A stretch of DNA of 64,000 bases from Agrobacterium leguminum (GTDB lineage Bacteria; Pseudomonadota; Alphaproteobacteria; Rhizobiales; Rhizobiaceae): contig NZ_JADQWB010000002.1 of the NCBI RefSeq assembly GCF_015704895.1, positions 310,001-374,000 of the forward strand. The letters run 5' to 3'. Shown in pieces: positions 1-8,712 of this stretch (position 1 is its first letter; every line of letters begins with the position of its first letter). The position numbers and the translations under genes are program-made. The notes beneath the pieces were generated by a model. That model saw only the letters and a program-made list of their open reading frames with translations. It made no database searches and had not been told where the DNA came from.

Positions 1-1835
1 ACCCGTGAGGAAAATCCCACATCCGGGTGGTTGTCGTTAATGGCGTCACGCCGCTCAATGCCGCGCAGACGGCCGCACAGGACGTCGATCAGGGATTTTT
101 CCCGCAGCGGCCGGATCAACCAGGCGTCGAAGGCCACATGCATGGTCGACGGCCGCTCTTCGGGGCTGACCAGCAGCGTGCGACGGACATTCTGTTGCGG
201 CCAATCCTTCAGGGCGTCCCTGAACAGCGGCGAAATGCGCCGGTCGACGATGATATCGGTAAGGTCGGCCGCCCGTGCGGCAGAACCCTTCCTCAGTTTT
301 TCCAGATCCTCAGGCTGATGGATGAGACTGCATTGACCGCCGAAAGCCTCGATCGCCTCCATCGTCACCGCCGCCGCCACGCCCTTCGGGGCGATGAGCA
401 GGACATTTGTATGCCGCAGGCAATGACGCCTTGCCGGATCCGCCATTTCGGCAGGCGCGCCCGCGGGGCGAAACGCCAGTTTGAAAGTGCTACCCTTGCC
501 CTTGCGGCTGGAAACCGTGAGGCGGCCGCCGAATTCCCGCACGATACGGGCGGAGATCGCAAGTCCAAGGCCGGTGCCGGCACTTCGCTGCGACAACGGG
601 CCCGCCTGCTCGAATTCCCCGAAAATACGGGCCTGTTCCGCCCGGCTCATGCCCGGGCCGGTATCCTCGACGGCAATGTGCAATTCGTCGTCGGCCATGC
701 GCGCCCGCATGACGACGCCGCCTTCCTGCGTGAATTTGACGGCATTGCCGAGGAGATTGAAGAGGACCTGACGTAGCCTCGCCGGGTCGAAATCGAGATG
801 ATCGGGCACATTCGGCGCAACGAAGGAGGTAATTTCTATGCCTTTTTCATGGGCGCGATGGGCCAGCATCTCGACGATGCTCTCGATCAGCCGGCGTAGG
901 TTTTCCGCGCGCGGGTTGAGCCTGAAGCGGCCGGCCTCCATGGTCGAATAATCCAGCAGATCCTCGACAAGCTGCACCAGCGACTGGCCGGATTGCCGCA
1001 TGCCATCGAGATAATTTCGCTGCTCCTCGTTGAGCCTCGTCTGCGACAGAAGATGGTTCATGCCGAGCATGCCGGAAAGCGGCAGGCGGATTTCATGGCT
1101 TACGGTGGCAAGCAGCCGCGCCTTTTCAGCATCGGCCTTTTCGGCGCGCAGCCGGGCGTCTTCCCTTTCGGCCAGCGCAAGCCGCTCCTCGGTCACATCC
1201 CGGGCAATGCTGCTGATGAGAAGACGGCTGCTCGCCAGATCGCGGGTCACGACGTCATGCCAGGAAAAGATGCGCTGGCCGAACGGGGTCGCGATCTCCA
1301 CATCATAAGCATGGACCTTGTCGCCCGGACGGAAAGCGATGCCGATTTCCTCGCAGCTCAGCCCCTCGGGCGCCGCACAGCCGGTCATTTCGCGAAAGAC
1401 CCGGTTCGCTTCGACAATGCGCCGGTTCATGTCACGGATCACGACGATATCGCCCATGAATTCCTGCATCTCGGCAATCAGCGAGCGGTTTTGCGTTTGC
1501 CGCAGCCGAAGATCGGAATCCGCAGCCCGTGCGGTGGGCTGATGGAAAGATTCATCAAAGAGCGCATAGAGCAGGACACCGACGAGAACCGCGCCAAAGA
1601 AGGTCGCCAGCGCAACTGTAACCGCATAGGGCACAGCAAGCGCGATCAGGGCTGCGGAAAAAGCCCCGACCGATAACGAGGCGGCGACATAGAGCGCAAT
1701 CGACCTGGTACCGGTCGCATGTTCTTCATCCGCATGGCGCGTTGTTGCCTCGACACGATCCCCCGGCTGCGCCGCCGTGGCGGCCAGGCCCAGCTCATCT
1801 GAAACTTTTTGCCGAAGTCTTGCCAGTTCGCTCAT
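1..1835 (-). CDS. Hybrid sensor histidine kinase, C-terminus cut by window edge
   Basis: Membrane histidine kinase that would autophosphorylate and pass the phosphate to a receiver. Reading from the ATG at 1835 gives 611 residues that run off the window. Two hydrophobic segments (about 45-70 and 72-92) are followed by a PAS-like region (about 115-220). The H-box has SHEIRLPLSG with His247. The ATPase domain shows the N-box LFNLLGNAVKF (Asn365), the G1 motif DTGPGM and the G2 motif GTGLGLAI. After it comes a receiver-like domain (about 475-585) in which the usual KP switch reads IRPL, so Lys is replaced. A further receiver or HPt may lie beyond base 1. The signal is unknown. A 7-bp hairpin (1840-1861) sits just before the start codon. 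Confidence 0.85.
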   Translation of the reverse strand, partial: MSELARLRQKVSDELGLAATAAQPGDRVEATTRHADEEHATGTRSIALYVAASLSVGAFSAALIALAVPYAVTVALATFFGAVLVGVLLYALFDESFHQPTARAADSDLRLRQTQNRSLIAEMQEFMGDIVVIRDMNRRIVEANRVFREMTGCAAPEGLSCEEIGIAFRPGDKVHAYDVEIATPFGQRIFSWHDVVTRDLASSRLLISSIARDVTEERLALAEREDARLRAEKADAEKARLLATVSHEIRLPLSGMLGMNHLLSQTRLNEEQRNYLDGMRQSGQSLVQLVEDLLDYSTMEAGRFRLNPRAENLRRLIESIVEMLAHRAHEKGIEITSFVAPNVPDHLDFDPARLRQVLFNLLGNAVKFTQEGGVVMRARMADDELHIAVEDTGPGMSRAEQARIFGEFEQAGPLSQRSAGTGLGLAISARIVREFGGRLTVSSRKGKGSTFKLAFRPAGAPAEMADPARRHCLRHTNVLLIAPKGVAAAVTMEAIEAFGGQCSLIHQPEDLEKLRKGSAARAADLTDIIVDRRISPLFRDALKDWPQQNVRRTLLVSPEERPSTMHVAFDAWLIRPLREKSLIDVLCGRLRGIERRDAINDNHPDVGFSSR

Positions 1836-1890
1836 AGGCAACCGCTACCACGGCAGCGGTTTTGATATGTTTGGCTGAAACCCTAAAATT

Positions 1891-2379
1891 TTACTTTTTA
1901 GCCGCCCGGGCGTGCAAAAACTCGTCGAGAATGACGCAGGCTGCGCCGATGGTTATGAAACTGTCAGCCAGATTGAAGACCGCGAAAGACCATGTCTGCG
2001 TATGAAACAGGATATAGTCGATGACATGTCCATAAAAAAAACGGTCGAGCAGATTGCCGGCTGCACCCGCGATGATGAAGGCAAAGCCGAGATGGGCAAA
2101 GGTGCGGTCCGCCGTCGTCTTGCGCCACAGCCACAAGACGAAGACCACGATGACGAGCCGCATGCTGACGATGAACCAGCCGTGCATGTCCTCCAGCATC
2201 GAAAAGGCCACACCGAGATTGTAGGTGCGATAAAGCGCCAGGAACGGGGCAACGGGAACCATCTCCTGCAGCGGCAGATAGGCTTCGACCAGCTGCTTGA
2301 CGATCTGGTCCAGCACCAGTGCGGCGACGATCAGAGCGAAAGCCGGGCCGAATTTCGAGAACAATGCCGCTTTGGCCAT
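1891..2379 (-). CDS. lspA: Lipoprotein signal peptidase (signal peptidase II)
   Basis: Inner-membrane aspartyl protease that removes the signal peptide of diacylated prolipoproteins. The 162-residue product has the family length and four hydrophobic segments. The two catalytic aspartates are visible as Asp121 in GHVIDY and Asp139 in FNLADS, with the conserved GNLLDR before the first. Its ATG overlaps the stop codon of the upstream RNA methyltransferase gene by one base (TAATG), so the two are almost certainly translated from one message. Recognition is secure from the motif pair and the topology. Confidence 0.96.
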   Translation of the reverse strand: MAKAALFSKFGPAFALIVAALVLDQIVKQLVEAYLPLQEMVPVAPFLALYRTYNLGVAFSMLEDMHGWFIVSMRLVIVVFVLWLWRKTTADRTFAHLGFAFIIAGAAGNLLDRFFYGHVIDYILFHTQTWSFAVFNLADSFITIGAACVILDEFLHARAAKK

Positions 2380-3239
2380 TACGTCACCGGTGTCAGTTCG
2401 AGGAGATGTCGCCGCGCCTCAAACAGCATGACGGCAGTTGCGATGGCGAGATTGAGGCTGTCGGCGCGGCCCTGCTGGGGAATGCGCGCCAGCTGGTCGG
2501 CCTTGCCGGCGAGTTCCGGCGGCAGGCCGGATTGTTCATTGCCCATCAGGAGCACGACCGGCTTTCCGGCATAGTCGATCTTTCGATAATCCACTGAGCC
2601 GGCCAGATGGGTGGCGACGACGCTGACCTGCGCCGATTTTTTCCAAGACAGGAATTCCTCGACCGAAGCGCGGGCGACGGGCGTGGCGAAAACCGACCCC
2701 ATGGTGGCGCGCACCGTTTCCAGCGAAAACGGATCGGTGCAGTCCCCGACGAGAATGACGCCCGAAGCACCCGCCGCATCCGCGGTGCGGATGATGGTGC
2801 CGAGATTGCCGGGATCTCGAACCCGATCGAGCGCGATATAGGTCTCGCCCTTTTCCGGGCGGATATCCTTCAGCGGCTTCCATTTCTGTTCGAAAATGCC
2901 GACGACCATCTGCGGATTGTCGCGGCGGGTGATCGAGGCGATAACCTTTTCGCTGACTTCGAGCACCAGTCCGCCCGATGCGACCGTCTTCACCGCCGCC
3001 TGCTCCACCAGCGGCTTGCCCTTGGCGGCCTTGGCATAAACCAGCGTCTTGATCGTCCAGCCCAGTTCGAGCGCGTCGATGACCAGCTTCAGGCCTTCCG
3101 CCATGAAGGTGCCGGTTTCTTCCCTGCCCTTTTTCTGGGTGAGCGCCTTGATATCCTTGATGATGGGATTGGCAAGGCTGGTCACTTCCTTGACCTGGCC
3201 AACCCGGCGCGTCGTGTTTTCGCGCATATCCTTCGTCAT
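2379..3239 (-). CDS. TrmH/SpoU-family RNA 2'-O-methyltransferase
   Basis: SAM-dependent RNA ribose methyltransferase of the SPOUT (TrmH) type, 286 residues. An N-terminal substrate-binding region (about 1-110) precedes the knotted SPOUT domain. The three SpoU motifs are present: [27 protein letters not shown] and [14 protein letters not shown]. The target (rRNA or tRNA position) cannot be told from sequence. The gene overlaps the upstream methyltransferase gene by 4 bp (ATGA) and lspA by 1 bp, forming a tight three-gene unit. A second in-frame ATG four codons downstream could also be used. Confidence 0.9.
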   Translation of the reverse strand: MTKDMRENTTRRVGQVKEVTSLANPIIKDIKALTQKKGREETGTFMAEGLKLVIDALELGWTIKTLVYAKAAKGKPLVEQAAVKTVASGGLVLEVSEKVIASITRRDNPQMVVGIFEQKWKPLKDIRPEKGETYIALDRVRDPGNLGTIIRTADAAGASGVILVGDCTDPFSLETVRATMGSVFATPVARASVEEFLSWKKSAQVSVVATHLAGSVDYRKIDYAGKPVVLLMGNEQSGLPPELAGKADQLARIPQQGRADSLNLAIATAVMLFEARRHLLELTPVT

Positions 3240-4423
3240 TTCGGCTCCCAGCGGCTGAACAGCGATGTGGAAAGCACCCGGCCCGGCGTCTTGCCATCAA
3301 GACCGGCCTCGCGAATGACGAGCTCGCCTGACGCGACGACGCCACCGGCGCCACGCATGGTTTCACGCATCAGCTCATGCATCGAATAAAAGCTGGCCCT
3401 GATGGAATAGGCCGTCAGCACAAGGCCGAGCGCCTTGGGCGACAGGATTTCCCGGCAGATATCCAGCATCAGCGGCAGATGGTCGAACAATTGCCAGACC
3501 TCGCCATGGGTGCCGCGGCCGAATTTCGGCGGGTCGGTAAGGATGATGTCGTAGCTATTGCCGCGACGCTCCTCACGCTGGATGAACTTCATCGCGTCTT
3601 CGCAGATCCAACGGATCGGCGCCTGCTCGAGCCCGGCGAGCGCCTGATTTTCCTTGGCCCAGCCAATCGCCTTCTTGGAGGCATCGACATGGGTGACTTC
3701 AGCGCCTGCGGCCGCCGCGACCAGCGACGCGACGCCGGTGTAACCGAAGAGGTTCAGCACTTTCAGCGGACGGTCGGCCGTTTCGATGGCATGTTTCAGC
3801 CATTCCCAATGCACTATCTGTTCCGGAAAGACGCCGACATGCCGAAAGGCCGTGAAGCGGCCAAGAAATTCGATGCCGAGCAGGGACAGAGGCCAGGTTT
3901 CGCCAAGCGCCACCTTCGGAAAGCGCCAGCGGCCCATGCCATCCTCATCCGTATCGCCGGTAAAGACGGCGTCGGCATTCTGCCATACGCGGTCCGGGAT
4001 CGAAGGCTTCCAGAGAGCCTGCGCCTCGGGGCGAACGATGCGGTAATCGCCATATTGTTCGAGCTTCAGGCCGTTGCCGCTATCGATAAGGTGAAAATCA
4101 CCGGCGCCGCTCGATTCCAGAATGACGGGAACCTGTTCCGCAGGCAGCGCACCAGTGCGCTGCATCAGGGCGCGCGCGGGGACCTGTTCTGCGGCGGCTG
4201 TTACGACGGGTTTTTCCTTCGGTGCCGCTTTCTGCACGCTGCGCACGGCATCCGGCTCGCGCTTTTTCTGCGCGGCATCCGCGCGGCGCACCGGCTTTGC
4301 GGCATGAACCTGTTTTTTCTCGCTCCCGGCACGTGCACGATTGCCCGGCCGGCTGTCTTTTTTCTTCAATGGAAATCTTTCCGCTTCTGCCCGCGTCTTA
4401 TGGCGCAGCAAATAGCATTCCAC
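3236..4423 (-). CDS. Class I SAM-dependent methyltransferase with basic N-terminal tail
   Basis: Probable RNA methyltransferase of the RlmI/COG1092-like group. About 95 N-terminal residues are Lys/Arg/Ala/Pro-rich and look disordered. The Rossmann domain follows, with motif I LNLFGYTGVASL and catalytic-loop motif DPPKFGRGT near residue 300. There is no clear PUA domain, unlike classical RlmI. The frame opens with GTG at 4423. A TTG at about 4372, preceded by GGAAAG, is an alternative start, because no ATG occurs until about residue 86. It overlaps the downstream TrmH gene by 4 bp, which suggests a shared RNA-modification operon. The substrate is not known to me. Confidence 0.8.
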   Translation of the reverse strand: MECYLLRHKTRAEAERFPLKKKDSRPGNRARAGSEKKQVHAAKPVRRADAAQKKREPDAVRSVQKAAPKEKPVVTAAAEQVPARALMQRTGALPAEQVPVILESSGAGDFHLIDSGNGLKLEQYGDYRIVRPEAQALWKPSIPDRVWQNADAVFTGDTDEDGMGRWRFPKVALGETWPLSLLGIEFLGRFTAFRHVGVFPEQIVHWEWLKHAIETADRPLKVLNLFGYTGVASLVAAAAGAEVTHVDASKKAIGWAKENQALAGLEQAPIRWICEDAMKFIQREERRGNSYDIILTDPPKFGRGTHGEVWQLFDHLPLMLDICREILSPKALGLVLTAYSIRASFYSMHELMRETMRGAGGVVASGELVIREAGLDGKTPGRVLSTSLFSRWEPK

Positions 4424-4461
4424 GCGCCGCTCGCCTAGAGCCGGAACGAATGTCGGCTACA

Positions 4462-4803
4462 TCACTTTGCCGGGAGTTGACCGACATTGGTAGCATGGCC
4501 GGTCGCAGCGGCTTTCTGCCGGTTGGCCTCGTCATGCCAGCGAACGGCTTCCTTCGCCTCGATGCGGGCGCGTTTGCGATGTTTGCCCTGGGCGAACCAT
4601 GTGGCCGCCGATCCCAGCAGCACACCGAAAATGACCGCCAGAAACAGGAATACGAAAAACGGCGCGGTGAAGGACAGAACGCCATCTTCCGGTCGGAACG
4701 GATTGAGCGCCAGCGTCACGGATTGACGATTGGCCACGCACAGGATGACGAGAACAATCGCCAGCGGAAGCAGGATGATGAGGTTGATGATTTTTTTCGA
4801 CAT
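4462..4803 (-). CDS. LapA-domain (DUF1049) membrane protein
   Basis: Small inner-membrane protein of 113 residues with two hydrophobic segments (about 5-25 and 45-68) and a charged cytoplasmic tail, the layout of LapA/YciS-type proteins that act in regulation of LPS assembly. The conserved short motif ANRQSVTLALNPF lies between the two segments. I chose the ATG at 4803 because GGAG lies about nine bases upstream. An ATG at 4818 is in frame but has no good ribosome site. It lies just downstream of ihfB and is read in the same direction. Confidence 0.85.
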   Translation of the reverse strand: MSKKIINLIILLPLAIVLVILCVANRQSVTLALNPFRPEDGVLSFTAPFFVFLFLAVIFGVLLGSAATWFAQGKHRKRARIEAKEAVRWHDEANRQKAAATGHATNVGQLPAK

Positions 4804-4867
4804 CCGAGAATACTCCATCGCTGCGGGGCTCCGCTAGCTCCGTTTCCGGCGCGGGCAGTGAGGACGA

Positions 4868-5170
4868 TCAATCGTCCTCTTCGTCACCCATGCCGGGGTT
4901 CAGGCGCTCACGCAGTTCCTTGCCCGTCTTGAAGAAAGGCACCCATTTTTCCTCGACGAAAACCGACTCACCCGTACGCGGGTTCCGACCGGAACGCGAC
5001 GGACGGTTTTTCACCGAAAATGCGCCGAAACCACGAAGCTCGACACGATTTCCTGCCGCCAGGGCGTCGGTGATTTCATCCAGCACCGCATTGACGATGT
5101 TTTCCACGTCACGGTGATAAAGGTGCGGGTTACGCGCAGCAACGATCTGCACCAGTTCAGACTTGATCAC
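4868..5170 (-). CDS. ihfB: Integration host factor beta subunit
   Basis: Nucleoid DNA-bending protein of the HU/IHF family, 100 residues, expected to pair with IhfA. The beta-arm is visible in the segment [13 protein letters not shown], where the arginines and the RNPRTG signature enter the minor groove. The acidic tail GDEEDD is typical of IHF-beta. The start is GTG at 5170 with AGGGGGC upstream. It follows sppA by 26 bases on the same strand. IHF commonly assists sigma-54 promoters, and rpoN lies about 3.5 kb away, but that proximity is not evidence of coregulation. Confidence 0.95.
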   Translation of the reverse strand: MIKSELVQIVAARNPHLYHRDVENIVNAVLDEITDALAAGNRVELRGFGAFSVKNRPSRSGRNPRTGESVFVEEKWVPFFKTGKELRERLNPGMGDEEDD

Positions 5171-5196
5171 GGTTGCCCCCTGAAAGAATTGGATTT

Positions 5197-6150
5197 TTAA
5201 CGCGGCTCAACCTGCCAAACGGAAACAAGACCGTCAAGAAACAACTTGTCCGTACCGAGCTGGCCGGGGCCTGCGAAGGGAATTAAATCGTCATATCCCA
5301 GAAACTTCGCTATTTGCGCAACACTGAAAAGCGCAAAAGGCGAACGGGATGACGGCGCACGCCATTCGACGATCGGCAAATCCTTGGCAACACCGCGTGT
5401 TTCGAAATAGCTGCGAATTTCCTTTTCGCCGCCAAGCGTATCGACCAGCTTGTTGGCGAGCGCCTGCCTGCCGGTGAAAATCGATCCATCCGCCAGTTTC
5501 AGCACGTCTTCGCGCGGCAACTTGCGGCGATCAGCCACAAGATCGACGAACCAGCCGTAGCTGTCCATCACCATGGCGCGGATCATCGTCTTCGCCTCCT
5601 CCGGCGCCTCGTGGAACGGCGAAGGCTCCGCCTTCATCGGCGACGACTTGATTTCCTGCAACGAAACGCCGAGCTTTTCCATCAACTGGCCAAGCTGGGG
5701 GTACTGGAAGATCACGCCGATCGAGCCGGTGATCGAGGTCTCGCCGGCGACGATGATATCGCCTGCCGATGCGATCATATAACCTGCGGAAGCGGCAAGC
5801 GTGCGCACATCCGAGACAACCGGCTTCTTTTCCGCGACGCCTCGAATGGCCTTGAAGATGCGCTCACCGCCATAGGTGGTGCCGCCTGGCGAGGAAATCG
5901 ACACGATCAGCCCTTTGACATTCTCGCTCTTGGCGATCTTGTCGAGCCGCTCGAGAAGTTCGGTATTGTCGGTGATCAGGCCGGAGACCTCGACGCGGGC
6001 AATATGGGGCTTCGCACTTTGCTGCGGTCCATCCCATAAAAACCGGTAAAGACCGAAAGCACCGGCGACAAGCAGGAGAACGGCGGCAATCCGCCAGAAA
6101 GTCAGCTTGCGGCGCAACCGCCTGCGATCCGCTATCGCCATATTGTCCAT
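5197..6150 (-). CDS. sppA: Signal peptide peptidase SppA (short, 36K type)
   Basis: Membrane-bound Ser/Lys protease that degrades cleaved signal peptides. The product is 317 residues. A basic N-terminus is followed by one transmembrane segment (about 19-38) and the S49 peptidase domain. The nucleophile is Ser121 in [11 protein letters not shown] and the general base is Lys173 in SSPMKAEPS. The 52-residue spacing equals that of the Bacillus Ser147/Lys199 pair. The frame stays open far upstream to 7257, but only across the divergent lptC gene. ATG 6150 has AGAGG seven bases upstream and gives the family length. ATG 6165 is an alternative. Confidence 0.93.
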   Translation of the reverse strand: MDNMAIADRRRLRRKLTFWRIAAVLLLVAGAFGLYRFLWDGPQQSAKPHIARVEVSGLITDNTELLERLDKIAKSENVKGLIVSISSPGGTTYGGERIFKAIRGVAEKKPVVSDVRTLAASAGYMIASAGDIIVAGETSITGSIGVIFQYPQLGQLMEKLGVSLQEIKSSPMKAEPSPFHEAPEEAKTMIRAMVMDSYGWFVDLVADRRKLPREDVLKLADGSIFTGRQALANKLVDTLGGEKEIRSYFETRGVAKDLPIVEWRAPSSRSPFALFSVAQIAKFLGYDDLIPFAGPGQLGTDKLFLDGLVSVWQVEPR

Positions 6151-6384
6151 AAAAACCTCTGTCATCCGCTTTTGCGCTTCAGGCCATATGGTTCTTCTAA
6201 CGCGAAGCCGCAAGGAAACAATAAGGAAACCAGAATTACGATAAAATTCGCATTTCCCTTGCACCTCTCCAGACAAAAACCATATTGGCAGGACAAAGCA
6301 CTCATGCCAAAGACATTTAGATAGAGACACAAGCTTCGATTGTGCGCCAGAATGGCGCCCTAGAAGCATTCCGGACCCACTCTT
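6151..6384. other. Divergent intergenic region between sppA and lptC
   Basis: This 234-bp gap separates two genes read outward, so it must carry promoters for both. It is more AT-rich than its flanks, especially 6210-6330. I could not assign convincing -35/-10 pairs or operators, and no small gene with a ribosome site is visible. Confidence 0.4.
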
Positions 6385-7050
6385 ATGCTCGAAAGACTCC
6401 GCGAACCCGCGCCAGCATTTTCGCTGCCCAATGACCAGAACGGCGCCTATGACACCGCGCTGCGGCATTCTGCGCGCGTGAAGCGGCTGAAAATCATTCT
6501 GCCGCTCGGCGCGGCAATCATTTCGCTCGCCTTCATCGCCGTTTCGGTTATCCGAACCTGGGCGCCCGACGAGGTCTCTCTTGAGAGCGCACGAATTGAA
6601 GACGGCAAGATCGTGATGGAAAAACCCGCTGTTGCCGGCCGCAACGAGAAGGGGATCGATTATTCCATGAATGCCGACCGTGCGTTGCAGGACATCGCCA
6701 ACCCCAATCTCATGACGCTTGAGAAGGTTCTGGCGGCAGTGCCGGTAAACGACAGCGTCGCGCAGGTGATCGCCCAGGAAGGCATTTTCGACCGGGCGAC
6801 CAACAAGCTGAAGATGACCGCCCCTTTTGACATCAATCTCAGCAATGGCATACAAGCGAAGTTCCAGTCTGCGGATGTCGATCTGAAGGCCGGAAAAATG
6901 AGCAGCCAGGAGCCGGTTTCGATCAAAACAAACGACGGCTCGATTGTTGCGCAATCGATTGACATCGCCGATAATGGCAAGACAATTACATTTTCGGGGC
7001 AGGTACGGGCACGTATCGCTGCATCCAATATCAAGAATGAAGGCAAGTGA
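6385..7050 (+). CDS. lptC: LPS export ABC transporter periplasmic protein LptC
   Basis: Bitopic inner-membrane protein that relays lipopolysaccharide from LptB2FG to LptA. The 221-residue product has a single transmembrane segment at about 35-57 followed by a periplasmic beta-jellyroll region. The sequence is divergent, as alphaproteobacterial LptC usually is. The assignment leans on the topology, on a DUF1239-like repeat region (VAQEGIFDRATNKLKM, TNDGSIVAQSIDI) and on the following lptA and lptB. It starts the plus-strand run that leads into rpoN. Confidence 0.9.
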   Translation: MLERLREPAPAFSLPNDQNGAYDTALRHSARVKRLKIILPLGAAIISLAFIAVSVIRTWAPDEVSLESARIEDGKIVMEKPAVAGRNEKGIDYSMNADRALQDIANPNLMTLEKVLAAVPVNDSVAQVIAQEGIFDRATNKLKMTAPFDINLSNGIQAKFQSADVDLKAGKMSSQEPVSIKTNDGSIVAQSIDIADNGKTITFSGQVRARIAASNIKNEGK

Positions 7051-7063
7051 GAGCCCGGTCCAG

Positions 7064-7627
7064 ATGATGCAAATTTCCCGTCCCGTTTCCCTTGGCAAAT
7101 CCGCCGGCCTTGCAGCCGCAGGTCTTGTCTTTTCGTGTCTTGCAACTGTGGCTTTCGCCCAGAACACCACCAGCAACATGCAGGGCGTCAAGCTTTCCGG
7201 CGACCAGCCGATCGCGATTGAAAGCGACCAGCTCGAGATTCGCGACCAGGAGCGCAAGGCCTATTTCACCGGCAATGTGAAAGTGGTGCAGGGAACGACC
7301 ACCCTTCAGGCTGGCAAGATGACCGTGAATTACAAGGGCGAGGGTTCTTCGCTCACCAGCGGCGACGCCAATATCGAAAAAATCTTCGTCGACAATAATG
7401 TCTATCTGACGTCCGAGACCCAGAAGGCGACGGCCGATCACGGCGAATTCGACATGGCGGCGCAGACCTTCATTCTGACCGGCAAGCAGGTCGTGCTTTC
7501 GGAGGGCACGAATGTGTTCACCGGCTGCAAGCTCACCGTTCTGATGAATACGGGACAGGCCAAGCTCGAAAGCTGCGGCGGCCCTGTCCGGATCATGCTC
7601 GATCCGAAATCGCAGAAAAAACAGTAG
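7064..7627 (+). CDS. lptA: LPS transport periplasmic protein LptA (OstA-like)
   Basis: Periplasmic protein that forms the LPS bridge from LptC to the outer membrane. A signal peptide of about 31 residues ends in ATVAFA. The OstA/LptA domain follows, with the typical start QPIAIESDQLEI and the repeated pattern KAYFTGNVKVVQG. I chose ATG 7064, which gives a clean signal peptide and lies 13 bases after the lptC stop. ATG 7037, overlapping lptC, is the alternative. Both have weak ribosome sites, so translational coupling to lptC is likely. Confidence 0.9.
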   Translation: MMQISRPVSLGKSAGLAAAGLVFSCLATVAFAQNTTSNMQGVKLSGDQPIAIESDQLEIRDQERKAYFTGNVKVVQGTTTLQAGKMTVNYKGEGSSLTSGDANIEKIFVDNNVYLTSETQKATADHGEFDMAAQTFILTGKQVVLSEGTNVFTGCKLTVLMNTGQAKLESCGGPVRIMLDPKSQKKQ

Positions 7628-7636
7628 TCTTTCCTC

Positions 7637-8446
7637 GTGAAGATACCCTCGATCTCAAAGATATTCGGCGGCGGGCGCAGCCGATCCGCGGACGCGGCCT
7701 CGCCGGCGGACAAGACCCCCTATCAGGGCACGCTGATCGCGCATGGCCTGACGAAGACCTATAATACGCGCCGTGTCGTCAACGGGGTTTCGCTGGTCGT
7801 GCGCCGAGGCGAGGCCGTTGGACTGCTCGGCCCGAACGGTGCGGGCAAAACCACCTGTTTTTACATGATCACGGGCCTGGTGCCCGTGGATACCGGCAAG
7901 ATCGCCATCAACGGCAACGATGTCACCACCATGCCGATGTATCGACGCGCGCGTCTCGGCGTCGGTTATCTGCCGCAGGAAGCATCGATCTTCCGGGGAT
8001 TGACGGTCGAGGAAAACATCCGCGCCGTGCTGGAAGTGCATGAGCCGGACGCTGCCAAGCGCAACCGCAAGCTCGATGAGCTGCTGGAAGAGTTTCATAT
8101 CGCGCAACTGCGAAAGTCGCCTGCCGTGGCGCTTTCGGGTGGCGAGCGGCGGCGTCTGGAAATCGCGCGCGCACTCGCGACCGATCCGACCTTCATGCTG
8201 CTCGACGAACCTTTCGCGGGCGTCGATCCGATTTCGGTCAGCGATATCCAGAATCTGGTGAGACACCTGACTGCGCGCGGCATCGGCGTTCTCGTGACCG
8301 ACCACAATGTCCGTGAAACGCTCGGTCTTATCGACCGCGCATACATCATCCATGCCGGCGAGGTTCTGACGCATGGACGTCCGGACGATATCGTCAACAA
8401 TCCGGATGTACGCCGCCTCTATCTCGGCAATAATTTCAGCCTTTGA
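7637..8446 (+). CDS. lptB: LPS export ABC transporter ATPase LptB
   Basis: Cytoplasmic ATPase that powers LPS extraction. The 269-residue product has the Walker A GPNGAGKTT, signature ALSGGERRRLEIARAL, Walker B FMLLDEPFAGVDP and the switch His in VTDHNVRE. About 30 residues precede the usual LptB start, a Ser/Ala-rich extension. The GTG at 7637 has no obvious ribosome site and follows lptA by nine bases, so coupling is likely. An internal start close to residue 30 cannot be excluded. Confidence 0.95.
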   Translation: MKIPSISKIFGGGRSRSADAASPADKTPYQGTLIAHGLTKTYNTRRVVNGVSLVVRRGEAVGLLGPNGAGKTTCFYMITGLVPVDTGKIAINGNDVTTMPMYRRARLGVGYLPQEASIFRGLTVEENIRAVLEVHEPDAAKRNRKLDELLEEFHIAQLRKSPAVALSGGERRRLEIARALATDPTFMLLDEPFAGVDPISVSDIQNLVRHLTARGIGVLVTDHNVRETLGLIDRAYIIHAGEVLTHGRPDDIVNNPDVRRLYLGNNFSL

Positions 8447-8452
8447 GACCTG

Positions 8453-8564
8453 GAGCGGGATAGCGAAAAGTGTGTGCGGTTTTCGCTTGAAATCCCGCTC
8501 TAATTATATGATCTAGATCGTGATTTAAGATTTCAGGTCGTTTCGGCCTAAAATCATCATGATC
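8453..8564. repeat. Compound palindromic intergenic repeat (RIME-like)
   Basis: The gap between lptB and rpoN holds a long hairpin. GAGCGGGAT at 8453-8461 pairs with ATCCCGCTC at 8492-8500, and inside it AGCGAAAA (8462-8469) pairs with TTTTCGCT (8480-8487). A second imperfect palindrome, GATCGTGATTT to AAATCATCATGATC, spans about 8516-8564. The design, and the motif of AAAAGTG...GCGGTTTTCGC, resembles rhizobial intergenic mosaic elements. It may act as a transcript end or 3' stabiliser for the lpt genes. Confidence 0.6.
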
Positions 8565-8712
8565 GGCACGCGAAAGATTCTTCATCGCGCCCCGCCCTGA
8601 CGCTTGACCAAACAAGATAAAAAAGCAATTTTTGGGCCAAGTTCCGTCGTCTCAGTAAAATTTCTGGAAAATCAGGCGACGGAGAAGCTGTAAGGGGAGT
8701 TTCGCGTCCGCC

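Noticed and set aside
1840-1861. Hairpin before the histidine kinase gene as a terminator of lspA
   Set aside because: It has 7-bp arms but no U-tract on the minus strand, so it is not a convincing terminator. It may be a leader structure.
6151-7257. N-terminal extension of sppA to 686 residues
   Set aside because: The extension lies over lptC and lptA on the other strand, has no conserved SppA domain, and a good start with a ribosome site exists at 6150. This is not the long E. coli-type SppA.
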